Of a DNA stretch of 10,534 bases, positions 1-9,463 are shown one piece after another. The notes under the pieces were generated by a model. It was given only the letters and a program-made list of their open reading frames with translations. It was not told the origin of the DNA and searched no databases. This DNA comes from Rhodothermaceae bacterium. GTDB taxonomy: Bacteria > Bacteroidota > Rhodothermia > Rhodothermales > Rubricoccaceae. The position numbers and the translations under genes are program-made. The stretch is taken from the NCBI GenBank assembly GCA_013003465.1, contig JABDIZ010000236.1, positions 1-10,534 on the forward strand. The letters run 5' to 3'. Numbering within the stretch: position 1 is the first letter of the stretch; the number at the start of each line of letters is the position of its first letter.

Positions 1-245
1 GTGGGCCCACCCACATCGCCGACCGGCATGAGCGAGTCGGTGTCGTCGAGCGGCGTCGGGGTCGGGGCGTCGGCCACGGAACGGAGCGTCGGGTGGGAGG
101 CGGGCGTAAAGTAGGGACGCCGGATCGAATGGCAGCAGCTAGCGCATGGTCGCTGCCCCGCGCGAGGACAGCCGCCTGCGCTCCGGGTGGACGAGAACGC
201 ACGGCTTGAACCACACCGATCCAAGCGACAACCGACAGGGGGAGG
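1..245. other. Left-edge region without a supported gene
   Basis: No complete gene is visible. Two short G/C3-rich open frames cross the left edge. One is on the minus strand, with a possible GTG start at 77 and downstream residues such as DAPTPTPLDDTDSLMPVGDV. The other is on the plus strand and ends at a TAG at 112-114. Neither can be chosen without the sequence to the left, and neither matches a family I recognise. The rest, about 115-245, lies downstream of the acetyltransferase gene on the minus strand. I see no tRNA, clear terminator or repeat in it. Confidence 0.4.
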
Positions 246-767
246 TTAGGCTACGGCGGAGTCAACCGCGCACCACATGTGCACTTTGGAGACGAACCGC
301 TCGCCAATCTTGAGGGCAAACGGCTCGGTACCAAAAGCAACGAAGCCGCACGACTCATAGAGCCGACGCGCCGGGGCGTTCGACTCCGTGACGGTGAGCT
401 GAACGATGCGTGTCCCGGGTGTTGCTTGCGCGTCCTCAAGCACCGCCTTGACGAGGGCACGTCCGATCCCTTGGCCTCTGAACTGGGGCAGCACAGCCAT
501 GCCGAACAGGGTAGCCTTGTGCTGGGTCCGCGGACGATGCTCAAACCGGAGGCCCGCCACGCCGACGAGCCGAGTGTCCTCGAACGCGCCGAACACCAAT
601 TCGCTTGGATCAGGACGATCTGAGACGCGAGCCCTCCACCAGTCCAGGGGCAGCGGCGCTCGCTCGGACACCGTGGCCGTGAACGCCTCGGGCTCGTGGG
701 CGTAGGCTTGAAGCATGACCGCCCGGTATTCTGCGGCGTGTGCTGGGGTGAGTCGGCTGATGTCCAT
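246..767 (-). CDS. GNAT family N-acetyltransferase
   Basis: A 173-residue cytoplasmic acetyltransferase of the GNAT fold, which transfers the acetyl group of acetyl-CoA to an amine on an unknown substrate. The acetyl-CoA-binding motif A is clear at residues 92-106 (VLPQFRGQGIGRALV, the Q-x-x-G-x-G loop at 95-102). Motif B follows at 130-142, with Asn130, Ala133 and LYESCGF. The length is normal for a single-domain GNAT. The ATG at 767 gives a full N-terminal strand and helix (MDISRLTPAHAAEYR); no Shine-Dalgarno sequence precedes it. It lies just downstream of a decayed serine hydrolase gene on the same strand and has no metabolic partner nearby, so the substrate cannot be inferred. The family is secure; RimI-type protein acetylation and small-molecule or antibiotic acetylation are both possible. 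Confidence 0.9.
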   Translation of the reverse strand: MDISRLTPAHAAEYRAVMLQAYAHEPEAFTATVSERAPLPLDWWRARVSDRPDPSELVFGAFEDTRLVGVAGLRFEHRPRTQHKATLFGMAVLPQFRGQGIGRALVKAVLEDAQATPGTRIVQLTVTESNAPARRLYESCGFVAFGTEPFALKIGERFVSKVHMWCAVDSAVA

Positions 768-796
768 GGCGAGAAGTCAACCCTACAGCAGGCCGC

Positions 797-963
797 TCAG
801 CGCGCGAGGGTGAGGTGCGGGAGAATCCGGTCTTGCACGACCTGCCAGACAGACCATCATCGCCGTGGATGTTCCAGCCGTTGAAGACCGCGACGATGTC
901 GTGCGCTGGTGAGACCACCACGAACTGACCGCCATAGCCATTGCGCAAAGACGGCCACCTCAA
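797..963 (-). pseudogene. Serine hydrolase (beta-lactamase family) C-terminal remnant, frameshifted
   Basis: The minus strand reads NGYGGQFVVVSPAHDIVAVF followed by NGWNIHGDD (942 down to about 857). This matches the end of class-C-like beta-lactamase family serine hydrolases: the third active-site motif (GxGGQ), then the F-x-x-P-x-x-D-I/L-V-V-V-F strand and N-x-H/Y-G. The frame then breaks near 855-860. The continuation appears in another frame as SVWQVVQDRILPHLTLAR and a TGA at 799-797, which is the usual ILPHL-type C-terminal helix. Upstream of about 963 the frame meets a TAG. A Tyr-x-x-Trp segment (LYDMWTFRKEN, near 1025-990, in a further frame) may be more of the same gene, but this is tentative. 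The Ser-x-x-Lys and Tyr-x-Asn regions are absent: the beta-CASP gene occupies the space. Only some 55 of the usual 350 or more residues survive, so this is a dead fragment. A sequencing indel could explain the single shift but not the missing N-terminus. Confidence 0.6.
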
Positions 964-1063
964 AAAGTAGAGCGCCCTCTATGGCCGTGCAAGCGCCGAT
1001 TCTCCTTGCGAAACGTCCACATATCGTACAGCCCCTTCCGGATATAAAGCCGAACCGGCCAGG

Positions 1064-2473
1064 CTACAGCGTCACCGTCTCTCCGCGGGCGGGCATCCGC
1101 ACATCGTCGTAGCCTGTTTCGTTTAGGGCACCCGTCAATGCCTCCTGCCGCTCGGGGTCGCCGTGGACGAGGAAGAGCGTTTTGAGGCGCTCGCGGTCAT
1201 GCTGCTCAATGAAGTCCAACAAACCCGGCTCATCGGCGTGGGCCGAGAAGTAGTTCATGATGGCCACTTCGGCGCGGAGCGGATGCGGCTGCCCGAAGAT
1301 CTTGACCTCGGATCGCTTCTCCACGAGACGCCGCCCCAGCGTGTGCTCGGCCATGTAGCCCACCACCATCACGGTGTTCTTCGGGTTCTCGATGTTGTTG
1401 CGCAGGTGGTGCAGGATGCGCCCGGCCTCGGCCATGCCGCTCGCCGAGATGATGACCATCGGCACGCGCATGCCGTTGAGTTCCTTCGAGCGGCTCACAT
1501 CGCGCACGTACTCCAGCCGCTCGAAGCCGAACGGGTTGTCGTCGGTGAGCATGTAGTTGAGCAGGTCGCGGTCGTAGCACTCGGGGTGCGCCTGGAACAC
1601 GCCCGTTACGTTGACGGCGAGGGGGCTGTCCACGAACACCGGGATGCGCGGAATCCGGTTCTCGTTCCAGAGCTGATCGAGCGCGTAGACGAGTTCCTGG
1701 GTCCGCCCCACGGCGAAGGCCGGGATGATGACCTTGCCGCCGCGCTTGGCGGTTTCGCCGATGACCTCGGCCAGTCGGTCCTTCGCCTGCCCGGCGGGCT
1801 CGTGCGTCTTGCCGCCGTAGGTGGATTCGCAGATGAGCCAGTCCACATCAAGCATCGTGGCGGGGTCGCGGAGGATGGGGCGGCCGGGGTTGCCGAGGTC
1901 GCCCGTAAAGCCGAGGCGCTTCTCGTTGCCGTTCTCGGTCACCGTCAGTGTGACGGTGGCCGAGCCGAGGATGTGGCCGGCGTCCCGGAAGCGCGCCTCT
2001 ACGCCCTCGACCGGGTGGAAGGCATAGTCGTAGGGCACGGCGACGAAGTGGTCCAACACGCGCTCGGCGTCGTCCATGTCGTAGAGCGGCTCGACCTTGG
2101 TCTGGTTCTTCTTGCGGATCTTGCGGTTGAAGAACTCGGCGTCCTTCTCCTGGATGTACGCGCTGTCGCGGAGCATGAGCGCGCACAGGTCGTAGGTGGC
2201 GTGTGTGCAGTAGATGGATCCGCGGAAGCCCTGCCGGTAGAGGCGCGGCAGCAGCCCCGAATGGTCGATGTGCGCGTGCGAGAGGACAACCGCATCAAGC
2301 ATGGCCGGATCGGTGGCGAACTGCGTATTGAGCGTCTTCGCTTCCTCGCGGCGCCCCTGATAGAGCCCGCAATCGAGGAGGATCTTGCGGCCTGCCGCCG
2401 CTTCGTGGTCGAATTCGACGAGGTGCTGCGAGCCGGTGACGGTGCGCGCAGCACCCCAGAAGGTGAGTTTCAT
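1064..2473 (-). CDS. Beta-CASP metallo-beta-lactamase-fold hydrolase (RNA-specificity domain), putative ribonuclease
   Basis: A 469-residue protein of the MBL-fold, beta-CASP, RNA-metabolising type (YSH1/CPSF-73-like bacterial branch), expected to bind two zinc ions and cleave RNA in the cytoplasm. Counting from the chosen Met, the zinc motifs are HAHIDH (66-71), the His of GHILGSA (166-172) and Asp192 in FTGD. Glu216-STYG is motif 4. The beta-CASP insert follows: DSPLA (282-286, motif A), SASGMAEAGR with His355/356 (motif B region), and FSAHAD (409-414, motif C). The C-terminal MBL strand VHGDP is at 436-440. All catalytic residues are present and the length is normal. I place the start at ATG 2473 because MKLTFWGAARTVTGS is the conserved N-terminus of the family. 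The frame stays open to 2575 but encodes Arg-rich residues across two hairpins. A pyrimidine-rich leader precedes 2473. The exact RNA substrate is not evident. Confidence 0.93.
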   Translation of the reverse strand: MKLTFWGAARTVTGSQHLVEFDHEAAAGRKILLDCGLYQGRREEAKTLNTQFATDPAMLDAVVLSHAHIDHSGLLPRLYRQGFRGSIYCTHATYDLCALMLRDSAYIQEKDAEFFNRKIRKKNQTKVEPLYDMDDAERVLDHFVAVPYDYAFHPVEGVEARFRDAGHILGSATVTLTVTENGNEKRLGFTGDLGNPGRPILRDPATMLDVDWLICESTYGGKTHEPAGQAKDRLAEVIGETAKRGGKVIIPAFAVGRTQELVYALDQLWNENRIPRIPVFVDSPLAVNVTGVFQAHPECYDRDLLNYMLTDDNPFGFERLEYVRDVSRSKELNGMRVPMVIISASGMAEAGRILHHLRNNIENPKNTVMVVGYMAEHTLGRRLVEKRSEVKIFGQPHPLRAEVAIMNYFSAHADEPGLLDFIEQHDRERLKTLFLVHGDPERQEALTGALNETGYDDVRMPARGETVTL

Positions 2474-2539
2474 CGGATGAGAGAGCGAGCGGAGAAGCGA
2501 CGCGCCGAAGGTACCGCCGCGCCCGAAACCACGGCAGGC

Positions 2540-2558
2540 GCGCCGAAGAGCTCGGCGC
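2540..2558 (-). terminator. Hairpin, possible transcription end (second of two)
   Basis: A perfect 7-bp inverted repeat, GCGCCGA / TCGGCGC, with a 5-base loop (2547-2551). It lies in the gap between the lipoprotein gene and the beta-CASP gene. There is no T-tract on the minus strand after it, so it could be a Rho-independent-like stem lacking the U-run, an RNA-stabilising hairpin, or chance in GC-rich DNA. Confidence 0.35.
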
Positions 2559-2566
2559 ACCTGCGT

Positions 2567-2582
2567 CGTCCGCAAGCGGACG
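2567..2582 (-). terminator. Hairpin after the lipoprotein gene (first of two)
   Basis: A perfect 16-base palindrome, CGTCCGCAAGCGGACG, about 17 bases downstream of the lipoprotein stop codon on the minus strand and 8 bases from a second stem at 2540-2558. No U-run follows. The position fits a 3'-end structure for the lipoprotein transcript. Confidence 0.35.
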
Positions 2583-2599
2583 CGGGGGGACGATTGGGC

Positions 2600-3445
2600 T
2601 TAGTCGAGTCCTTCGACCTCGCCTGTCATCAGGTCAGCGAGGAACGTGTCGCCTCCGATGTCGATGGTGATGTCGCGGTCGTCGCCCCCGCCGAAGGTGA
2701 TAGTGAATTCACGGGTGACGGTCTGCTCGCGGGTTCCATCCGGAGCCGAGAACGTGTGCAGCGCTTCGTAGACGCCCTCGATGGTGCCACTCACCGGACG
2801 GTTGCCGTCGCGGACACGGCCCGCCCCTTGCACATCGATGAACGTGAGGGCGAGGTCGTAGGTCAGCGTGCGCTCAACGTTGCGCGTGTAGAGCGTGTCC
2901 GTGGCCGAGCGGTCGTAGGTGCCGTTGACGGTCTTCAGCTCCTCGCCGAGGCCCTCCACGACGAGGTCGGCGCCGAGGTCGAGCAGTTCATGCGAGAAGC
3001 CTGGGCGCTGGCGGATGCCCTCGCCGTCCACGATGGCGAAGTTGAGCGCCTGGGCGTTCTCGGGATACTGCTGCGGGCTTCCGCTCTCATCGAGGAACTG
3101 GTAGGTACGCGTGCGGCTGAAGAGCGAGTAGAAGAGCCGCTCGGGGCTCCCGAACTCGCACGAGACGAAACCCGTCCAGGTCTGCGTGCCCTCGTCGTAC
3201 GAGCGCTCGTACTCACATCCGGCGCCGGACTTGGCCGCGTCGGCGGCAGCGACCTCTACGGCGTCGGCCGCCGCGTCGAGCGCACCGCCGCTTTCAAGAG
3301 CGACTGCGTTGGCGATGGCGACGGCCGCGTCTTCGTTGGCATCGATGTTCGCGTCGTCGAATGGATCGGTGGAGGCGTTGTCACAGCCGCTCACCACGAG
3401 AATGAGCAGCAGCGCGCTGAGGGTAGAAAAGCGAAGGAGGTTCAT
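2600..3445 (-). CDS. Predicted lipoprotein of unknown function
   Basis: A 281-residue protein I do not recognise. The N-terminus is a type II signal peptide: MNLLRF, a hydrophobic stretch at residues 8-18 and the lipobox VVSGC, giving a lipidated Cys21 after cleavage. It is therefore exported and membrane-anchored. An Asp/Asn/Ala-rich linker follows (22-40), then an Ala-rich segment likely to be helical (37-72), then a region rich in Thr, Arg and aromatics with alternating beta-strand character (about 85-281), containing Cys77 and Cys96 that could form a disulfide. The start at ATG 3445 is chosen because it places the signal peptide at the N-terminus. The frame is open for 41 codons further upstream, but that extension is basic and would bury the signal. 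No catalytic motif is seen. The pyrimidine-rich leader upstream lacks a Shine-Dalgarno sequence. Confidence 0.8.
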   Translation of the reverse strand: MNLLRFSTLSALLLILVVSGCDNASTDPFDDANIDANEDAAVAIANAVALESGGALDAAADAVEVAAADAAKSGAGCEYERSYDEGTQTWTGFVSCEFGSPERLFYSLFSRTRTYQFLDESGSPQQYPENAQALNFAIVDGEGIRQRPGFSHELLDLGADLVVEGLGEELKTVNGTYDRSATDTLYTRNVERTLTYDLALTFIDVQGAGRVRDGNRPVSGTIEGVYEALHTFSAPDGTREQTVTREFTITFGGGDDRDITIDIGGDTFLADLMTGEVEGLD

Positions 3446-3537
3446 GACGTTGGAGGATGGTGGAGGAAAGCGTGGTTGGGTTCGCTCCCAAGTAATCGCC
3501 TTCCGACCTCGGAATCTGTGTCGAGGATGTCGCGATT

Positions 3538-3554
3538 CGACGCGAAGGGCGTCG
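3538..3554. other. Hairpin in the gap upstream of the lipoprotein gene
   Basis: A 6-bp stem CGACGC / GCGTCG with a 5-base loop, in the 200-base gap (3446-3645) between the PspB-like and lipoprotein genes. It could affect the end of the upstream transcript or the leader of the lipoprotein mRNA. I find no convincing promoter boxes in the gap. Confidence 0.3.
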
Positions 3555-3616
3555 CGCTTTAGCGGCAAACCACTTCACCCCGCCGGAATTGTCACCGTGG
3601 CGTTCCCTCGGGTCCA

Positions 3617-3635
3617 GACGCCCTCCACCGGCGTC
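3617..3635 (-). terminator. Hairpin just after the PspB-like gene
   Basis: A 6-bp stem GACGCC / GGCGTC with a 7-base loop, starting about 10 bases past the TAG of the PspB-like gene on the minus strand. No U-run follows, so function as an intrinsic terminator is uncertain. Confidence 0.3.
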
Positions 3636-3645
3636 CTCGCGGCCC

Positions 3646-3981
3646 CTATCGCTCACGCAGCCGTTTCGCCCGCCGGGCCACCTCGGCCTCGTCTGACTCG
3701 GCTGCCGTTCCTTCCTCCAGCGAGAGGCGCGGTGCGGGCGCTTCGAGCGCCTCTTGCGCGGCCCGGTCGAGTTCGTAGTGCTCGCTCGTCACAATGGCTT
3801 CGAGGTTCTCGATGCGCTGCTGCAGGCGTGCCCGCTCGGCCTCGGCGTCGTCGAGTTGGAAGCCGAGCGCTTCGACGAGCCGCTCCAGTTCGGGCGAGGC
3901 GCCGCTTCGGGCGCGGTACTTCGCGGATTCGACGATGGCCCAAGCGATGATGGCCACGATGGGGATGAGAGCCCAGGGCAT
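3646..3981 (-). CDS. Small membrane protein with PspB-like coiled coil
   Basis: A 111-residue protein with one N-terminal membrane segment (MPWALIPIVAIIAWAIVES, residues 1-19), a short basic stretch (KYRARSG), then a charged coiled coil. Residues of the form ELERLVEALGFQL, then RLQQRIENLEAIVTSEHYEL, resemble the Arg-Ile-x-x-Leu-Glu-x-Ile-Leu-x-x-Glu-His signature near the end of phage-shock protein B, which also follows a single N-terminal membrane helix. The acidic/basic C-terminal tail (about 75-111) is longer than in PspB. No PspA or PspC gene is nearby, so I infer only a PspB-like architecture, possibly an envelope-stress or scaffold role. The start is uncertain: ATG 3981 puts the helix at the very N-terminus, while a TTG at 4014 would add 11 residues (MASLPSAALWI). 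The leader before 3981 is pyrimidine-rich. Confidence 0.7.
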   Translation of the reverse strand: MPWALIPIVAIIAWAIVESAKYRARSGASPELERLVEALGFQLDDAEAERARLQQRIENLEAIVTSEHYELDRAAQEALEAPAPRLSLEEGTAAESDEAEVARRAKRLRER

Positions 3982-4060
3982 GATCCAGAGAGCGGCTGAG
4001 GGGAGAGAGGCCAAGGTACGGGTCGACGCCCGGGCGTGTTACGCTGCGGCCTCGGCTCGT

Positions 4061-5428
4061 TCAGTCGATCCAGATGGTTTTGGCGTTGACGAAGGCGCGG
4101 ATGCCGTGGTGGGAGAGCTCGCGGCCGTAGCCCGAGTCTTTGATGCCGCCAAAGGGCAGGTTCGGATGGCTCTTGGTCATCGCGTTGACGAAGGCTCCGC
4201 CGGACTCCAGGCGCCGGGCAACCGCCTCGCCTTTCGCACGGTCCTCGGTGAACACGGCCCCGCCGAGCCCGAACCGCGAGGCATTGGCGAGGCGCACCGC
4301 GTCGTCCCTGTCGTCGGCGACGACGAGCGAAGCGACCGGCCCGAAGATCTCCTCCTCGAAGGCCACGGACCCTTCCTGCACGTTCCCGAGCACCGTCGGG
4401 GGGTAGAAGAAACCGTCGCCGCCTGGAATGGCGCCGCCGCAGAGGATCTCCGCACCATCCTTGACAGCACGCTCCACCTGATCGTGGATGTCGGCGCGGA
4501 GGTCGGCGCGGGCGAGCGGACCGACCTCTGTGCGTTCGTCCATCGGGTCCCCCACGGTCTGCGCCTCCATCGCGGCCACGAACCGCTCGGTGAACGCCTC
4601 GGCGATGGGCCGTTCGAGGATAAACCGCTTGGCGGCGATGCAGCTCTCGCCGTTGTTTTGCATCCGGGCCTCGACGCCGATCTCCACGGCCTTGTCAAGG
4701 TCGGCGTCGGCGAGAACGATGAAGGCGTCGGAGCCACCGAGTTCGAGAACGGACGGCTTGAGCGCTTCGCCTGCCGCCTCGGCCACTGCTTTGCCTGCGC
4801 CTTCGCTGCCGGTGAGCGTGACGGCCACCACGCGGTCGTCCTTGATGAGGCGCTCCACCGCATCGGTCTCCACCATGAGGTGTTGAAAGACGCCGTCGGG
4901 GAAACCCGCGTCGCGGAAGAGCGCGGCCATCGCTTCCCCACAGCCGAGGACGTTCTTGGCGTGCTTGAGCAGCCCCACGTTGCCCGCCATGACGGCGGGC
5001 GCAGCAAACCGAAAAACCTGCCAGTACGGGAAATTCCACGGCATGACGGCGAGCACCGGCCCGAGCGGTTGGTAGGCAACGAAACTCCGTTCGGCCTCGC
5101 TGTCGCGCGGCTCATCGGCGAGGAAGTCGGCGGCGTGGTCGGCGTAGTAGCGGCAAACCCAGGCACACTTTTCGGCTTCAGCAATTGCCTGGGTGAGCGG
5201 TTTGCCCATCTCGCGCGTCATGAGTTCGGCATGCCGCTTCGTGTCGCGCTCCAGCGCGTCCGCCACCCGGCGCAGTTTTGCTGCCCGGTCCTCGAACGAC
5301 GTGGCTCGGTGCTCTTCGAACGCATCGGCGGCACGCTGCAGAGCCACCTTGATGCCGTCGGCATCGAGCAGGTCGTAGGTCTGGAGCGCGGCGCCGGTCG
5401 CGGGGTTGACAGTGGTGTGGGTCGCCAT
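4061..5428 (-). CDS. NAD-dependent succinate-semialdehyde dehydrogenase (YneI/Sad type)
   Basis: A 455-residue cytoplasmic aldehyde dehydrogenase. Visible ALDH signatures are PWNFPYW (130-136, Asn132 of the oxyanion hole), the cofactor-binding Lys region LLKHAKNV (153-160), TGSEGAG (206-212), the general base Glu229 in LELGG, the catalytic Cys263 in NNGESCIAAKRFI, EEIFGPV (359-365), and PFGGIKDSGYGRE (425-437). The GESCIAAKRF form around the cysteine and the roughly 455-residue length fit the YneI/Sad (GabD1-like) branch, which oxidises succinate semialdehyde to succinate, normally with NAD. No GABA transaminase or other partner gene is adjacent, so the exact aldehyde is inferred from the family; a broader aliphatic aldehyde substrate is possible. 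The start at ATG 5428 gives the typical N-terminus (VNPATGAALQTYD). Its 25-base leader has only two purines and no Shine-Dalgarno sequence. It is the first gene of the minus-strand group, divergent from rnc. Confidence 0.92.
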   Translation of the reverse strand: MATHTTVNPATGAALQTYDLLDADGIKVALQRAADAFEEHRATSFEDRAAKLRRVADALERDTKRHAELMTREMGKPLTQAIAEAEKCAWVCRYYADHAADFLADEPRDSEAERSFVAYQPLGPVLAVMPWNFPYWQVFRFAAPAVMAGNVGLLKHAKNVLGCGEAMAALFRDAGFPDGVFQHLMVETDAVERLIKDDRVVAVTLTGSEGAGKAVAEAAGEALKPSVLELGGSDAFIVLADADLDKAVEIGVEARMQNNGESCIAAKRFILERPIAEAFTERFVAAMEAQTVGDPMDERTEVGPLARADLRADIHDQVERAVKDGAEILCGGAIPGGDGFFYPPTVLGNVQEGSVAFEEEIFGPVASLVVADDRDDAVRLANASRFGLGGAVFTEDRAKGEAVARRLESGGAFVNAMTKSHPNLPFGGIKDSGYGRELSHHGIRAFVNAKTIWID

Positions 5429-5639
5429 GACGGAACAGAAAAGAAGGAGGAGGATGCGAGAGGTGCTGCGTTTTCAATGACGAGTGAAAAGGGCGGGGAT
5501 CGGCCCCTCCGGCTTGCACGCGTCCGTGCGGGGTGGGAGATTAGCCGCAGATCGCCCCCGTGGGCATGGACGAACATGGATGCAACGGGCGCATGCGGTC
5601 TGCGTTGAAGCCCTCCCCATGTTTTAGGCCCAGATCGGC
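5429..5639. other. Divergent intergenic region between the SSADH gene and rnc
   Basis: These 211 bases must carry promoters for the leftward dehydrogenase gene and the rightward rnc-gcvP unit. I see no convincing -35/-10 pair nor the Bacteroidota-type TAnnTTTG box on either strand. It contains a direct repeat of CATGGA (two copies 10 bases apart near 5565-5580) and the pyrimidine-rich leader of the dehydrogenase gene. No gene is supported here. Confidence 0.6.
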
Positions 5640-6461
5640 GTGAACGGTTCCCTGCAACGAGGCTCGCGGCTCGTCCGCTCCTGGTTCGGCGCGTTGCGCC
5701 GACGCGGCGAGGTGACCCGTGAGGGCGTCGCCCGCACGGATATCGAGCGACTCGTCGGGATGTCCGTTGGTGACCTCCGGCTCTACGCGCACGCACTCAA
5801 GCACCGCTCGGTCTTCCGTGGCCACATCACGACGGGCACGGAATCCAACGAGCGTCTGGAGTTCCTGGGCGATGCCGTCCTCGGTGCCGTCGTGGCGGAG
5901 AAACTCTACCGCACCTTTCCCAACCGCGACGAAGGCTTTCTGACGCGCATGCGCGCCCAACTGGTCAACGGCCAGGCCCTCGCCGACTACGCCCGCGCCC
6001 TCGACCTGGGCACGCTCGTCCTCATGAGCGACAACATGGCAACCTCCGAGGGCCGCGACAACACCACGATCCTCGCCGATGCCTTCGAAGCCATCATCGG
6101 CGCCCTCTACCTCGACCTCGGCTTCGCAGCGGCCCGCCGGTTCGTCATCCGCCTGGTCGACGACCTCGTGGACCTTGACGACCTCTCCGAACAGCGCTCG
6201 AACTACAAGAGCCTGCTGCTGGAGTACGTGCAGGCCCGAGGCTGGCCGCAACCGAACTACGCCGTCGTCGCGGAGGAAGGCCCGAGCCACGACCGCCGCT
6301 TCACCATCGAGGTGCTTGTGGAGGGCACGCCGCGCGGGCGCGGTGCCGCAGGCTCGAAGAAACAGGCCGAGCAGGCCGCTGCGCGCGAAGCCCTCGACGC
6401 CCTCCGCCGTGCCGAAAACCCCATTCCTTCCCCATCCCGCGCCACCGAGCGCGCCTCCTGA
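5640..6461 (+). CDS. rnc: Ribonuclease III
   Basis: A 273-residue endoribonuclease that cuts double-stranded RNA, acting as a Mg-dependent homodimer in rRNA maturation and mRNA/antisense RNA turnover. The RNase III signature NERLEFLGDAVL is at residues 70-81 (Glu71, Glu74 and Asp78 are the metal/catalytic positions). The second acidic pair lies in DAFEAIIGA (Asp147, Glu150). A double-stranded-RNA-binding domain spans about 186-256, from NYKSLLLEYVQARG to the GSKKQAEQAAAREAL helix. The N-terminus carries some 33 residues more than the E. coli enzyme (basic, SRLVRSWFGALRRRG), an extension also usual in Bacteroidota RNase III. A short Pro/Ser tail follows the RNA-binding domain. The GTG at 5640 is the first start after an in-frame TAG at 5625, so the start is GTG or a later codon. 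It is probably cotranscribed with gcvP, 16 bases downstream. Confidence 0.95.
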   Translation: MNGSLQRGSRLVRSWFGALRRRGEVTREGVARTDIERLVGMSVGDLRLYAHALKHRSVFRGHITTGTESNERLEFLGDAVLGAVVAEKLYRTFPNRDEGFLTRMRAQLVNGQALADYARALDLGTLVLMSDNMATSEGRDNTTILADAFEAIIGALYLDLGFAAARRFVIRLVDDLVDLDDLSEQRSNYKSLLLEYVQARGWPQPNYAVVAEEGPSHDRRFTIEVLVEGTPRGRGAAGSKKQAEQAAAREALDALRRAENPIPSPSRATERAS

Positions 6462-6477
6462 TCTTTCGTCTCCCCGC

Positions 6478-9345
<2,868 letters not shown>

Positions 9346-9369
9346 GCGAAGTCTTTCTGGTTTTTCAGA

Positions 9370-9398
9370 AGAGGCGGTCTGCTCTGTAGACCGCCTCT
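9370..9398 (+). terminator. Intrinsic terminator of rnc-gcvP
   Basis: A perfect 11-bp stem AGAGGCGGTCT / AGACCGCCTCT with a 7-base loop (9381-9387), starting 24 bases after the gcvP stop codon and followed by the T-rich CTTGCTTA. It is the only structure in the window that looks like a proper Rho-independent terminator. It marks the boundary between the housekeeping unit and the gene that follows. Confidence 0.85.
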
Positions 9399-9463
9399 CT
9401 TGCTTAGGTAGTAAATGGATAGAGCCCCCTATCTTCCGCTGTCGCGCATGAATTGCCGAGCAC

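Noticed and set aside
205..235. GGTTCAAGCC on the minus strand, resembling a tRNA T-loop
   Set aside because: The flanking bases do not form a T-stem and no anticodon or acceptor stem can be found around it.
2474..2575. 34-codon N-terminal extension of the beta-CASP gene
   Set aside because: Arg-rich, crosses the two hairpins and precedes the conserved MKLTFWGAARTVTGS start.
1163..3562. A 799-codon open frame on the plus strand
   Set aside because: It is antisense to the beta-CASP and lipoprotein genes, which have clear motifs and a signal peptide. Long antisense frames are expected when third codon positions are nearly all G/C, and its translation (Val/Glu/His/Arg-rich) shows no family.
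3794..5608. A 604-codon open frame on the plus strand
   Set aside because: Antisense shadow of the PspB-like and dehydrogenase genes, for the same compositional reason; no motifs.
6079..6477. N-terminal extension of the gcvP frame by 133 codons
   Set aside because: It overlaps the RNase III dsRNA-binding region in another frame and reads as low-complexity Ser/Arg/Pro; the conserved GcvP N-terminus starts at 6478.
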